DNA of 64,000 nt from Baaleninema simplex PCC 7105. Lineage in GTDB: Bacteria; Cyanobacteriota; Cyanobacteriia; Cyanobacteriales; Geitlerinemataceae. Of this stretch, positions 8,401 through 16,282 are shown in pieces. The stretch is from the NCBI RefSeq assembly GCF_000332355.1, contig NZ_KB235958.1, positions 1,023,175 to 1,087,174 on the forward strand, in the 5' to 3' direction. Under the pieces are notes generated by a model. The model was not told the origin of the DNA and ran no database searches. It worked only from the letters and a program-made list of their open reading frames with translations. Position numbers and translations under genes: made by a program. How positions within the stretch are numbered: position 1 is the first letter of the stretch; every line of letters starts with the position of its first letter.

Positions 8401-11165
8401 TCCGGTAGTGTCAACTGCGTCGCCGTATTGGGTGGAGCGCCTTCTGAGGTAGCCAGTAGCGTCGAACCGTCATAACTGTACCACTGTCCGTCTCGCCAGG
8501 TTGCCGTAAGAATCCGACCGGGATTGAAATCGTCGTAACCGTTCCAATCTCGCGTTAGCAAGTCTCGCTTCTCTGACGAACTGAGGTTCGGCAGCACTGA
8601 ATTATCCGAGAGATCGACAACTTCGTCCCAAGGGAACAACCCTTCTCCTTCCTCAAACGTGCTGACAAATACATGAATTTCCGAAATGTCGTCCTCGTCG
8701 ATTTCTTCAAAATCCCAAGTTAACGTCGGCGTGAGATCGTCGCTAGGTGGTGAATTCAACGACACGACATCGATCGTCGAAGCCACCGTGACGCTGTAAT
8801 CTTCACCCTCAGTACTGAGGGGAGCCAAAGGATCGTCCGGATCGACCTCGTAGCGTTGTTCCCCAGTCGCGGGGTTTTCAATCGTCCTCAACCGTCCCGC
8901 CAGGAAAATATTTGAATTGAGTTCCTCAATCGGTTGAGAGCGCAAGTCCTCCCAATGACTCGGGTTACTCGCCGTTGCCAACATCTGCTCGACATCGAAA
9001 ACGAAGGTACTTTCGAGTCCCGGATAGGCAGCGTACAAGGCTTTTCCGTCACCCGAGAGCGCCACGCCGTTAACCTGAGCTTCGGGGAGCGATCGCGTCC
9101 CCGCCACCAATTGCGGGTTGTCGCTCAGGGCATCTTTAATAATGCCGATGTTGCCTTTACCGTTCCAACCGGGGAGTCCGAGACCCAAGGCGCGATAGTT
9201 GTGACCGGCGACAAAGGCGTAGTGGGTGTCTTCGTAAGGAACCACAACCACTTCAACGGCTTCGTTGACATCGAAATCGTCGAAAGAGCTGCCCAGAGAC
9301 AGCGGCGTGTAGTGAATCGCGGCTTGGAAATCGCTGGGGTCGTTGTGGGTAACCGACAGCACGCCGTATCCCTTTCCGTCTTCGTTGCGGTTGGTAAAGA
9401 CCATTTTGTTGGGGTCGGGGGTGGCGGCCAGTCCTTCGGGTCGCCAGCTCGTTTCAATGGCTGCAATGCGTTCGTGCCAGCGTCGGGGATTGGCTTCGCC
9501 TTCAAGGGGGCGATCGGCCGGGTCGATGTTGAATACGAGAAGCTGACCGTAAGAGTTGCCGCTATTGGCTTTCGGCGTATCCGTGGTGGCAAACAGACGA
9601 GTTCCGTCGGGACTGACGGCGAGGCGGTTGAGTCCTTTATCGCCGCCCTCGAAGTCCAGCGTGTCGATATGCTGGTTGAACGTTTCGGAGTTGGGGTCGA
9701 TATCGATGACGTAAATGGCTCCGAGGCGACCGTCGGCAACGTAGGCGTAGCGATCGCGCGCGCCGATGGCGATATCGGTCAGAAAAGCGTTAACCGGAAG
9801 GTCGATGGCATCGAGAGCCTGAGTTTCCGGCAGCGCATCGACCTGACGCAGTCCCAATAAATCCACTACGGCGACTTTTGCCGAATCTTCTAAGGTCACG
9901 TAAGCTCGAGTGGCATCGCTGGTATTGGCAACAAATTTCGGTCGAGCGTCGATGCCTTCCCCCAGAGGAATCTTCGCTTGCAGCAAGTCTTGAGATCCCG
10001 TGGCAGCGACCACCTCGTGAGGATTGAGAGCATTGAGAACGTTGAGGGTTTTCCCGTTGGCGGTTGGTACTAACGCCAAGCCAATCGCATCGGGAACGGG
10101 GAGCTTGACCGTTTCTGAGGTGAGGGTTTCTTCAGCCGTCCTACCTAAACCTATTTCAGGGGTTTGAGTGGCTTCAATTTCGAGTGTGGCTACAGTTTTT
10201 TCCACAGAAACGCGAGCTTCCCCATAAGGAACTTTATCTGTCACCACTGCTAACCGAGCATCAGTTTCCGTCAACTGGCTCAATTGAGGTAGGATTTCTC
10301 CTTCGTAGGTTTTGTCACCGAGATGGAACTGAACGGTGAGGTTGTCGAGATTTGTCCCAAAGTTTTCTCCAGTTAGGAAAACAACTGGCCCGGCTTCTGG
10401 AGCGTCGGGAGAGACGCTCACCTCGACTTTTGTAATAGCGACCGCGTCGGGATCGGCAGGAGGCGGAATAATATCGGTTAGAGTACCAACTTGGCCGGGA
10501 TTGAGTTCGACACCCGACTCAGTGGTAAACGGCAATCCAACCCTAGGAATTGAGACAACATTAACCCGTGGTCGCGCGGCTTCTTTTAAAATGAGAATCG
10601 CCTCGGCATACTGAAGTACACCATCAGTCACCTGTCCGATTCCCCGGCTCAATCCAACACCTCGAGAAAGGGGATTTGAAGCTGAATTCCCCCCCGAACC
10701 TCCAGTCAATTGTCTTAGAAGACTGTGCGATGTTATGCCATAGGCTGAAGCCACGCCTTGAGCGGTTAAAAACACTGCTGACATTGCACGATCCAACGCC
10801 ACCAAAACTCGCTCGACAGAATACTCAAATGTAGGAACAACTAACGAAAACTCACCGGAACGAACTGCACCCGGCCAAGGTGGCGACTGCGTTAAGATTC
10901 GCTGTCCGTCTTCGCTGACGATACCCGACTCTCGAGCGAACCACATCGGATTGAGAGTCCCCGTCTCGTCGGGTAACTCGCCCTTCCGCAAGAAAAATAC
11001 TTCCGTTCCAGGTTCCAAGTTCGCCCCATCCGGAACGGGGATCGCCAGTTGTGCGGGAACGGCTAACGGCTCGTCACCGACGTCTAACTTAAAGCCCCCC
11101 ACAAAACTGTATTCCTCGGGAACGGGTGTCGAGAGTTCGCTTTCGGCTAGGGGTTCGATACTCAC
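5457..11165 (-). CDS. 3' segment of the split megagene: IPT/TIG, beta-propeller, lipase-like and NUC1 endonuclease domains
   Basis: The open frame codes for 1902 residues. Rough order: ZU5/Ig-like region (1-200), IPT/TIG domain (about 240-340), seven-bladed YVTN-type surface propeller (about 360-780), Ig-like insert, alpha/beta-hydrolase with nucleophile elbow GFSRG (about 1145), carbohydrate-binding-like segment (about 1400-1650) and a DNA/RNA non-specific endonuclease at the C-terminus (about 1690-1870). In the nuclease, QGHLTAATDRT and LSNINPQYQ match the catalytic region of cyanobacterial NucA, but the usual DRGH reads AQGH. GTG/ATG choice at 11165 is arbitrary because the frame continues upstream to the IS4-family end at 11235. 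An immunity-like pentapeptide gene follows 23 bp downstream. Confidence 0.75.
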   Translation of the reverse strand: MSIEPLAESELSTPVPEEYSFVGGFKLDVGDEPLAVPAQLAIPVPDGANLEPGTEVFFLRKGELPDETGTLNPMWFARESGIVSEDGQRILTQSPPWPGAVRSGEFSLVVPTFEYSVERVLVALDRAMSAVFLTAQGVASAYGITSHSLLRQLTGGSGGNSASNPLSRGVGLSRGIGQVTDGVLQYAEAILILKEAARPRVNVVSIPRVGLPFTTESGVELNPGQVGTLTDIIPPPADPDAVAITKVEVSVSPDAPEAGPVVFLTGENFGTNLDNLTVQFHLGDKTYEGEILPQLSQLTETDARLAVVTDKVPYGEARVSVEKTVATLEIEATQTPEIGLGRTAEETLTSETVKLPVPDAIGLALVPTANGKTLNVLNALNPHEVVAATGSQDLLQAKIPLGEGIDARPKFVANTSDATRAYVTLEDSAKVAVVDLLGLRQVDALPETQALDAIDLPVNAFLTDIAIGARDRYAYVADGRLGAIYVIDIDPNSETFNQHIDTLDFEGGDKGLNRLAVSPDGTRLFATTDTPKANSGNSYGQLLVFNIDPADRPLEGEANPRRWHERIAAIETSWRPEGLAATPDPNKMVFTNRNEDGKGYGVLSVTHNDPSDFQAAIHYTPLSLGSSFDDFDVNEAVEVVVVPYEDTHYAFVAGHNYRALGLGLPGWNGKGNIGIIKDALSDNPQLVAGTRSLPEAQVNGVALSGDGKALYAAYPGLESTFVFDVEQMLATASNPSHWEDLRSQPIEELNSNIFLAGRLRTIENPATGEQRYEVDPDDPLAPLSTEGEDYSVTVASTIDVVSLNSPPSDDLTPTLTWDFEEIDEDDISEIHVFVSTFEEGEGLFPWDEVVDLSDNSVLPNLSSSEKRDLLTRDWNGYDDFNPGRILTATWRDGQWYSYDGSTLLATSEGAPPNTATQLTLPDDRQLMAGQTYHWGVEAISRSGEVETETQVLQTYSSLDYSTPFSSVSILTHGFTLLPVPFGIPQSFYKMADKIANVTTGADSAGLILRYDKREGVWVPTDSSGNIQLGLIDSLNDIKNANDRPSYLNARQSYLDALKQIITEKFIGGNPDRPKLLKPLVLLPEWSSGGESVISDTGFTEGAADAIFASLVELDRLLGGSAQYDPEQGKFIREQGAVFDSPLHFIGFSRGTVVNSEIVQRLGTYYPDAGVREEGDGDLHMTTIDPHDFKQENLGSPIADFSDFQEPEVRVWDNITFADNYYQTVADEQGTTLTPNGRSLGNVDESQEIDILTPDGADLNYRLNDLSGFKPDDRVGGPHLKALSWYAGTVDLALEELQLPSQLDRAPLPRTEPIYDRRGDSDLPEILGDDFSGSSVRPWYSSLDGNKPEEGTGHGWFYSVLGGGQGRRPGWSEYPNPLIRRQTSVKDDNTAQSYMKGDFAVPTLFNGNFDVAIVDENDRLSRKPWFSTAIPGWSFHNGKPLNLSATTDNLVERSDIPNLNSFDRSGTQPDFALHLNPGQNNSITHNRFLIPDSGSLHLDVFVPDLKAETEEERNRLLLQTGNYIDISLEVDGQQYTLESIAEPSLATKPQPKINEQKVVANTDLAVDLRPSYLKVEPEVTSTDIPLWVQENLNRVDYGAIGFETFVVNVPSEVRGKPGLLKIEVKGNKSIYLDNVLFSSKHTQSGIPILDGFESRKEAVGHENNYLIEKPQYVVSYNNEAKNANWVSFQLNQSWLSGKQKRPDNFVMDLTLPDEFAPHPVTEDYRGGWAQGHLTAATDRTRTEKDYMATFILSNINPQYQTVNEGIWDEFEKYLQEQANLEKDVHIITGSYGEQEQISDKEIRVPKYFWKVALILNKPGLNLAEIQAEDIENVIAVRMPNTREDLPQETTTWQDWTRTVEFIEDQTNLIFFNRLPNQLASNLKKYEVKFKNKKGEKPNPKSFK

Positions 11166-11234
11166 CGTCGTCGCCTCGGACAGCGCCCCCGGTGCTAACA
11201 GAACCAGAGAGCCGTCCGATCCGGCGATCGCCCC

Positions 11235-12516
11235 CTGACAAGGCTATGATTGTAAGAGAGAGAGAAAGAGCCGACAAAGAGAAAGCCGTAGACTCGTTTA
11301 GGAGAAGCCATGAAATACAACTCAGCTTACCTCAAACAGTGGTCGCAAGAAGTCAGTCGTCATTTTCCGAATCTTTCCTTGCCACAAGTATCAGGGCTAG
11401 CCACCTGGAGCTTTGGCATGATGATGAGTCGCTCTTCAAGTCTGACTCAAGTGTCAGAGTGTATTGCCCAAGTCAACGGGGAAAAATTCACCAACGTACG
11501 TCAAAGACTACAACAGTGGTACAAAGAAAAACGCCAAGCTTACGGTCGTAAATATGCTGAGCTAGATGTAGCCAGTTGTTTCGCGCCGCTGCTGAAGTGG
11601 GTCTTAGAGCTATTAGGAGAGAGCGACGACCTGTTCCTGGCCTTAGATGCGACCCATATCGGTCAAAAATTTATCGTCTTGTCACTCAACGTACTCTATC
11701 GCGGCAGTGGCATTCCCGTGGCCTGGAAAATCGTGAAAGCTTCCCAGAAACACCCCTGGAAGCCCCTGTGGCAAGACTTGCTCCGTCGCTTGAGCGGAGT
11801 GGTTCCCGAGTCGGTCAGGGTTTGGGTTTTGGCCGATCGAGGACTCTATGCTTGTTGGCTGTATGAGGAAATTGTGGCTCTGGGATGGCATCCTTTGTTA
11901 CGTATTAACTCACAAGGCTATTACCAAGTGCGCTCGGGGGAAACTCTCGCCGACTGGCAACCTCTCGAGCAAGTGGTTCGAGTTGGTGAGAGTTTTAGTC
12001 AACCGGTACGCTGCTTTCGCCAAAATCCTCTCGATTGTACCCTGTTAGCCCGATGGGACGAGGATTACAAAGACCCTTGGCTGTTGCTGAGTGACGCCTC
12101 ACCTCAATCGGCTTCGGCTGCCTTTTATGGCTTTCGCTCTTGGACTGAAGCGGCTTATCGCGATCTCAAGAGCGATGGCTTTAATTGGCAACGCACCCGT
12201 TTGACTCATCCTCACCGGGCTGAGTGTCTTTGGCTGGCCATGTCTGTGGCTTTACTTTGGCTCATCACCGAAGGGGCTTGTCGGGAAGACTCCCAAAAGC
12301 CTTCGACTTCCCCTCGGACTGACTCTGACTCGACCGGTCTGGCCGCCGCGACCCTCAGACCGAGAACTCTTTCTTGTTGGCGCCTTGGCTGTATCTCTTT
12401 TGTCGTCCGCCTCTTTCAAGGACTTCCCTTGAGTTGGGGACGCCACCGTACTTCTCCCTATCCTGGGGCTTCTTTGGCTTTCGATACCTCCTAAGTAAAA
12501 GTCATAGCCTTATCAG
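11235..12516 (+). mobile_element. IS4-family insertion sequence, complete, 11-bp target duplication
   Basis: The element is 1282 bp long. Its ends are imperfect inverted repeats: left CTGACAAGGCTATGA, right end read inward CTGATAAGGCTATGA. It is flanked by exact 11-bp direct repeats GCGATCGCCCC (11224-11234 and 12517-12527), a length normal for IS4-family elements. The target contains the HIP1 octamer. It sits in the opposite orientation to the megagene it interrupts. Confidence 0.9.
11310..12494 (+). CDS. IS4-family transposase
   Basis: The 394-residue DDE transposase has the first catalytic Asp in LALDATHIGQ (about residue 115), the second in VLADRGLYAC (about 172) and the Glu in the FRSWTEAAYRDLKSDG segment (about 277), which matches the IS4-type YREK-like signature in reduced form. 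The N-terminal 90 residues look like the usual DNA-binding region. The ATG at 11310 lies 75 bp inside the left inverted repeat and the stop lies 22 bp before the right one, so the gene fills the element. The last 80 residues are rich in Ser, Arg and Pro and may be a frame-drifted tail. Otherwise it looks intact. Confidence 0.88.
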   Translation: MKYNSAYLKQWSQEVSRHFPNLSLPQVSGLATWSFGMMMSRSSSLTQVSECIAQVNGEKFTNVRQRLQQWYKEKRQAYGRKYAELDVASCFAPLLKWVLELLGESDDLFLALDATHIGQKFIVLSLNVLYRGSGIPVAWKIVKASQKHPWKPLWQDLLRRLSGVVPESVRVWVLADRGLYACWLYEEIVALGWHPLLRINSQGYYQVRSGETLADWQPLEQVVRVGESFSQPVRCFRQNPLDCTLLARWDEDYKDPWLLLSDASPQSASAAFYGFRSWTEAAYRDLKSDGFNWQRTRLTHPHRAECLWLAMSVALLWLITEGACREDSQKPSTSPRTDSDSTGLAAATLRPRTLSCWRLGCISFVVRLFQGLPLSWGRHRTSPYPGASLAFDTS

Positions 12517-15104
12517 GCGATCGCCCCTCCCTCTTCCGTCACCACATCCGGGCCGGGAACGGGAATATCCACCAGCAGCGGAATTAAGGTTTCTGCGCCT
12601 CCGTGAACGACGGTCACGTCTGCAATTCCCGTCTGTTTGACGGAAATGCGTCCGTCTTCAGAAATCTCTAAGACCTCTGTATTGCCAGCGTAGTAGCGCG
12701 TTCCCGCATCGCCAAACTTCAGATCGGGAGAGTCTTCTAACCCGGCAATTCCCACTAACAACTGTCGTTGAATGCCCTCCGCTAACGTAATCGCCGGAGG
12801 ATAGACATCGAGACCGTAGGATTCGGCCAGACTCACGTTGAACTCGTCTTCCGTCGTAGGAGGCGGAAGTTCGCCAACGCGCAAAGCCGTCACCGCCTGA
12901 ACCGGCCCTCGCGAAGCCCGCAAGACCGAAACTCCATCGGCGATCGCGGTGACTAAACCCGTTTCGTCGAAAGTGGCAACAGCGATCGCGTCAGAGTCGT
13001 AATCGAGATAGGAATCCGGTAGGACGACATCTTTTTCATCGGCAAAATCGCCGACAACCACGAGTTCGGTGGTTTCGCCCGCATCGAGGACTGTGGCGCG
13101 ATCGACGAAATCCAATCGCACTAACGGCGCGTCGCTCACCTCCAAGGAAATGGTTTGTCGAACGGGGTTATCAAACCCGTCGTCTACCACTAACTCGAAG
13201 CTGGCACTGCCATCGATATCGACATCGGGGATAAATACCGCTGTCTCGCCGTCGCTGGCTAAGGATACCGTTCCGTTCGTGACGTTTTCAACGCTGTAGG
13301 CGAGCGAATCGCCGTCGGGATCTCGCACGAGATCGGACAGCGAAATCTGCTTTTCGAGTCCCTCGTGGGTGAAGAACGTATCCGGCTCGATCTCTGGCGG
13401 ACGGTTCACGGTTCCGTTGCCAGTTTGATAAACTTCAACTCCACCTTCAGAGTTAATTACGCGAACGATCCAGTGGGCGGGGTCTTCACTGTAGACGAAC
13501 TGAGTCGTCTCCATTTGAAGGTCTTCGTAATCGAACGCCTTCGCGCTGACGAGATCTCCGGCGGCATCGTATCGATAGACGGCGTCGTTGGCTCCCGGAA
13601 CGTCTACGGCAGTGATTCGTCCCTCGCGATCGCGATCGAAGGTGATTTGCACGCCCGACTCGCTCGAAACGCCGTTTTCGGTAAAGTACACCTCACCGCC
13701 ACTTTCGCCGATCGCCTTCACGAGATCGCCACTCTGACCGTCGATGACGTACTCGATACCGTCTCCCGTTTCCAGAACGTACTGACCGCCGAAAAAGGGA
13801 TTCGCCGGGTTGTAAGGTTCTCCGATCGCCCAACCGTAGTATTGGTTGCCCACTTTCTGCAAGTTGAAATCGGGAACCGTCAACTGACTCGTCGAGTTCG
13901 GGTCGTCGGGAACGAAGGCTGGATGGTAGATTCCGGGGTCGCGACTGCCAAACTCGCGATCGAACTTCTCGGCGATGTCCGGATCGGGGGATTGCGGAGG
14001 AGCGCTCACCTTCAAGTAAGAATTGATGAAGTCGGGACGTGGCTCGAAGGTAAAGCTTTCGCGTTTTCCGTCGGGCGTCGTGACGTAGACGCGCGTTCCT
14101 TCTTCAAAGGCAATGGTGGGACGACCGAGTTCGTTAAAGACGTCGTCCGGTGGCAAACTGGTCCGCAAGTCCGTATCGAGCATTTCGAGCCGCCAACCGT
14201 ACCCCAGTCGTTCGGTGGCGTCGGCGAGGCGACTGTCGTAAGACCGGGTAATTTTGACTGGCACGCCGTCGAGGGTATCGAACCAGTCTGTATAGGACAG
14301 TTCCAGATGTCCCAGCTTAAATTCTCCGCCGATGTGAACGGTTTCGTCGGTAAAGGCAGAGTTCCCTTCTAAGTCGATGGCGGTGAGTCGCAGGCGATAG
14401 CTGTCGTTGATGAGGGTTGCCGGATCGATCGCGCCGAGAAGTCCGTTTTCAATGGGATTCGGATCGTCGTCGCGGAAAAATTCAACGAACTCCCCTCCCG
14501 AAACGGGGGCAACGGCGAGGGTGTAGTAATCGAGATCGACATCGTCAACGGTTCCGACGAGGTCTGTGGCTTCGGTGATGAGACCTTCACCGAAGTCGGT
14601 GGCCAGAGATACGGTCGGAGCCATGCCGTTTCCAGCATTGTAGACGGGGAAGTCGATGGCGACAGTTGCCTGTTTGCCCGAGCGGTCGGTGGCGATCGCT
14701 TCGATGGTGTAGGTTCCACTTTCGTTAAAGTCGAGGCGAGTTCGTCCGTTGGGATCGAGGGCGATCGCTTCTCCATCGATCGTCAATCCCAGCGAAGAAA
14801 TACCCGTATCGTCGGTGGCGGAAACGATAAAGGCGACGGACTCTCCGACGGTGGCCGATTCCGAACTTTGGAACAGTTCGACTTCGGGTAACGCCGTGTC
14901 TCCGATCGCTTGGAGTTGATAGCGGGACTTAAACGGTAAAAAAGGTAAAATAAAAGCAAAACCCTTGACTGACAAGGATTTAAGGTGGAGAGTGTCCCCA
15001 TGAGAGAGACCACCCCAGCCGCTATGCCACCCTGCTTTGAGAAGTGGTGCAAGCGTTTCGACCCCGACTTCAAAACCCAAGCACAAAAAAAGGGGTTTAG
15101 ACAC
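12513..15104 (-). CDS. Middle segment of the split megagene: Ig-like, Rhs entry and cadherin-like domains
   Basis: The open frame is 863 residues, but the first 60 or so are encoded by the end of the IS701-family element and are not part of the original protein; the native part is 12517-14922, from QLQAIGDTALPEVELF. It carries an Ig-like unit, an Rhs entry domain (HLELSYTDW, VKITRSYDSR, LGYGWRLEM, YVTTPDGKRESF) parallel to residues about 4920-5100 of the intact megaprotein, one or two degenerate YD units (YRYDAAGDL), a cadherin-like unit (FFTHEGLEKQISLSDLVRDP region) and Big-2-like domains. Unlike the intact megaprotein it leaves the Rhs fold after a short stretch. The native frame continues into 5457-11234 once the IS4-family element is removed. 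Confidence 0.75.
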   Translation of the reverse strand: MSKPLFLCLGFEVGVETLAPLLKAGWHSGWGGLSHGDTLHLKSLSVKGFAFILPFLPFKSRYQLQAIGDTALPEVELFQSSESATVGESVAFIVSATDDTGISSLGLTIDGEAIALDPNGRTRLDFNESGTYTIEAIATDRSGKQATVAIDFPVYNAGNGMAPTVSLATDFGEGLITEATDLVGTVDDVDLDYYTLAVAPVSGGEFVEFFRDDDPNPIENGLLGAIDPATLINDSYRLRLTAIDLEGNSAFTDETVHIGGEFKLGHLELSYTDWFDTLDGVPVKITRSYDSRLADATERLGYGWRLEMLDTDLRTSLPPDDVFNELGRPTIAFEEGTRVYVTTPDGKRESFTFEPRPDFINSYLKVSAPPQSPDPDIAEKFDREFGSRDPGIYHPAFVPDDPNSTSQLTVPDFNLQKVGNQYYGWAIGEPYNPANPFFGGQYVLETGDGIEYVIDGQSGDLVKAIGESGGEVYFTENGVSSESGVQITFDRDREGRITAVDVPGANDAVYRYDAAGDLVSAKAFDYEDLQMETTQFVYSEDPAHWIVRVINSEGGVEVYQTGNGTVNRPPEIEPDTFFTHEGLEKQISLSDLVRDPDGDSLAYSVENVTNGTVSLASDGETAVFIPDVDIDGSASFELVVDDGFDNPVRQTISLEVSDAPLVRLDFVDRATVLDAGETTELVVVGDFADEKDVVLPDSYLDYDSDAIAVATFDETGLVTAIADGVSVLRASRGPVQAVTALRVGELPPPTTEDEFNVSLAESYGLDVYPPAITLAEGIQRQLLVGIAGLEDSPDLKFGDAGTRYYAGNTEVLEISEDGRISVKQTGIADVTVVHGGAETLIPLLVDIPVPGPDVVTEEGGAIA

Positions 15105-16282
15105 TATTTGGGAGGATTACTCGGGGAAAGCCAGCGAAAAAACATAACTCAGATGGCAAACGACTCGGTGGGAGTGGTTTACAACCGCTTACATCATTTT
15201 ATAACGGAATCCCCTTGGGAGGAGAAGCGTATTAACGAACGTCGTTTAAAGGTGGTGGACTCCTGCCATCAAACCCGAGTGGGTCGGGGATTTGCCTTGC
15301 TGCTCGATGATACAGGACATCGAAAAAGCGGCAACTTCACCGCAGGTGTGGGAAGACAGTACATCGGAGAAATCGGCAAGCTCGACAACGGAATCGTGGC
15401 GGTAACGACCCATCTCTATGATGGCAAAAAAAATTTGCCTCTGGATGTAGAAATCTATCAGCCAGCCAGTTCCTTACCCTCAGGCAAGAAAGATCCCTCT
15501 TTCAAAAAGAAACCCGAAATCGCCTTAGAATTAATTGACCGGAGTTTAAAGAGAGGGTATCGACCGGGAATCGTCCTCATGGATGCCGGCTATGGTAACA
15601 ACACAAATTTTTTAAAGGGACTCGAATCTCGCCGACTGAAGTATCTAGGAGCCGTCGCCAAAAATCGGAAAATCTGGCTGAATCAATCGGGAGAAAATTG
15701 GCAAAAGATTCGCCTTGATGAATATGCCAAAAGCTTACCAGAAGAGGACTTTACGTCAGTTTCTCTAAATTCAAACAAGCCCAAAACCCTGTGGGTGGCG
15801 ACGGGTACGGCAGAGCTGTCACGTCTACAAGGAGAAAGAACCTTTGCTATCGTCATGAATGCAAGTTCTTATGCGGACGCGACAGAAATTGATTATTTTA
15901 TCACGAATGAAGACTCCGAAAAAGTGACTGCCGAATGGGTCGTGAACACTTACTCAGGGCGAAACTGGGTAGAAGTCTTCTATCGGGAAGCCAAAGGATG
16001 GTTGGGTTGGAGGGAATGCCAGGCGAGAGGTTTGAAGAGTTTACAGCGGCATTTAATTTTGGTATTTTGTGCCTACACTTTTATCCTTTGGCATAAGTTG
16101 ACGGGCGGTTTACGAAGGAAGTGGGCGAACCAACCTTTGGAAACTTTTGTAGATGCTTTAGAGGCTTTTCGGACAGCCATGTCTTTTCGTTTTGTGGCAT
16201 GGCTGAACGAGAATCGAGACCTGTTTGCCGCTCACAAAGCGCGTTTTGGCTTGGTTTGGGCTTGAAATTTGTTTAAGTACCG
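14923..16282 (+). mobile_element. IS701-family insertion sequence, complete, 4-bp target duplication
   Basis: The element is 1360 bp long. Terminal inverted repeats are CGGGACTTAAAC on the left and CGGTACTTAAAC read inward on the right. The flanking ATAG (14919-14922 and 16283-16286) is a 4-bp target duplication, the length known for IS701-family elements. Excision with one ATAG restores the megagene frame, which supports both boundaries. Confidence 0.88.
14985..16265 (+). CDS. IS701-family transposase
   Basis: The product is 426 residues from the GTG at 14985, or 421 from the ATG at 15000, which is the likelier start. Family hallmarks are LLLDDTGHRKSG with the first Asp (about residue 108), the TAGVGRQYIGEIGK segment just after it, VLMDAGYGNN with the second Asp (about 200), and GRNWVEVFYREAKGWLG with the catalytic Glu (about 335). 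The frame is whole and ends 17 bp before the right inverted repeat. It probably encodes an active cut-and-paste enzyme; nothing in the sequence shows recent loss of function. Confidence 0.9.
   Translation: MESVPMRETTPAAMPPCFEKWCKRFDPDFKTQAQKKGFRHYLGGLLGESQRKNITQMANDSVGVVYNRLHHFITESPWEEKRINERRLKVVDSCHQTRVGRGFALLLDDTGHRKSGNFTAGVGRQYIGEIGKLDNGIVAVTTHLYDGKKNLPLDVEIYQPASSLPSGKKDPSFKKKPEIALELIDRSLKRGYRPGIVLMDAGYGNNTNFLKGLESRRLKYLGAVAKNRKIWLNQSGENWQKIRLDEYAKSLPEEDFTSVSLNSNKPKTLWVATGTAELSRLQGERTFAIVMNASSYADATEIDYFITNEDSEKVTAEWVVNTYSGRNWVEVFYREAKGWLGWRECQARGLKSLQRHLILVFCAYTFILWHKLTGGLRRKWANQPLETFVDALEAFRTAMSFRFVAWLNENRDLFAAHKARFGLVWA

Noticed and set aside
8934-9860. Long plus-strand open frame opposite the nuclease megagene (and similar ones at 3590-4327 and 13365-14372)
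   Set aside because: They are antisense to coding sequence with clear domain matches and arise from the G+C-rich codon use; the first two mirror each other only because the sense strands are homologous.
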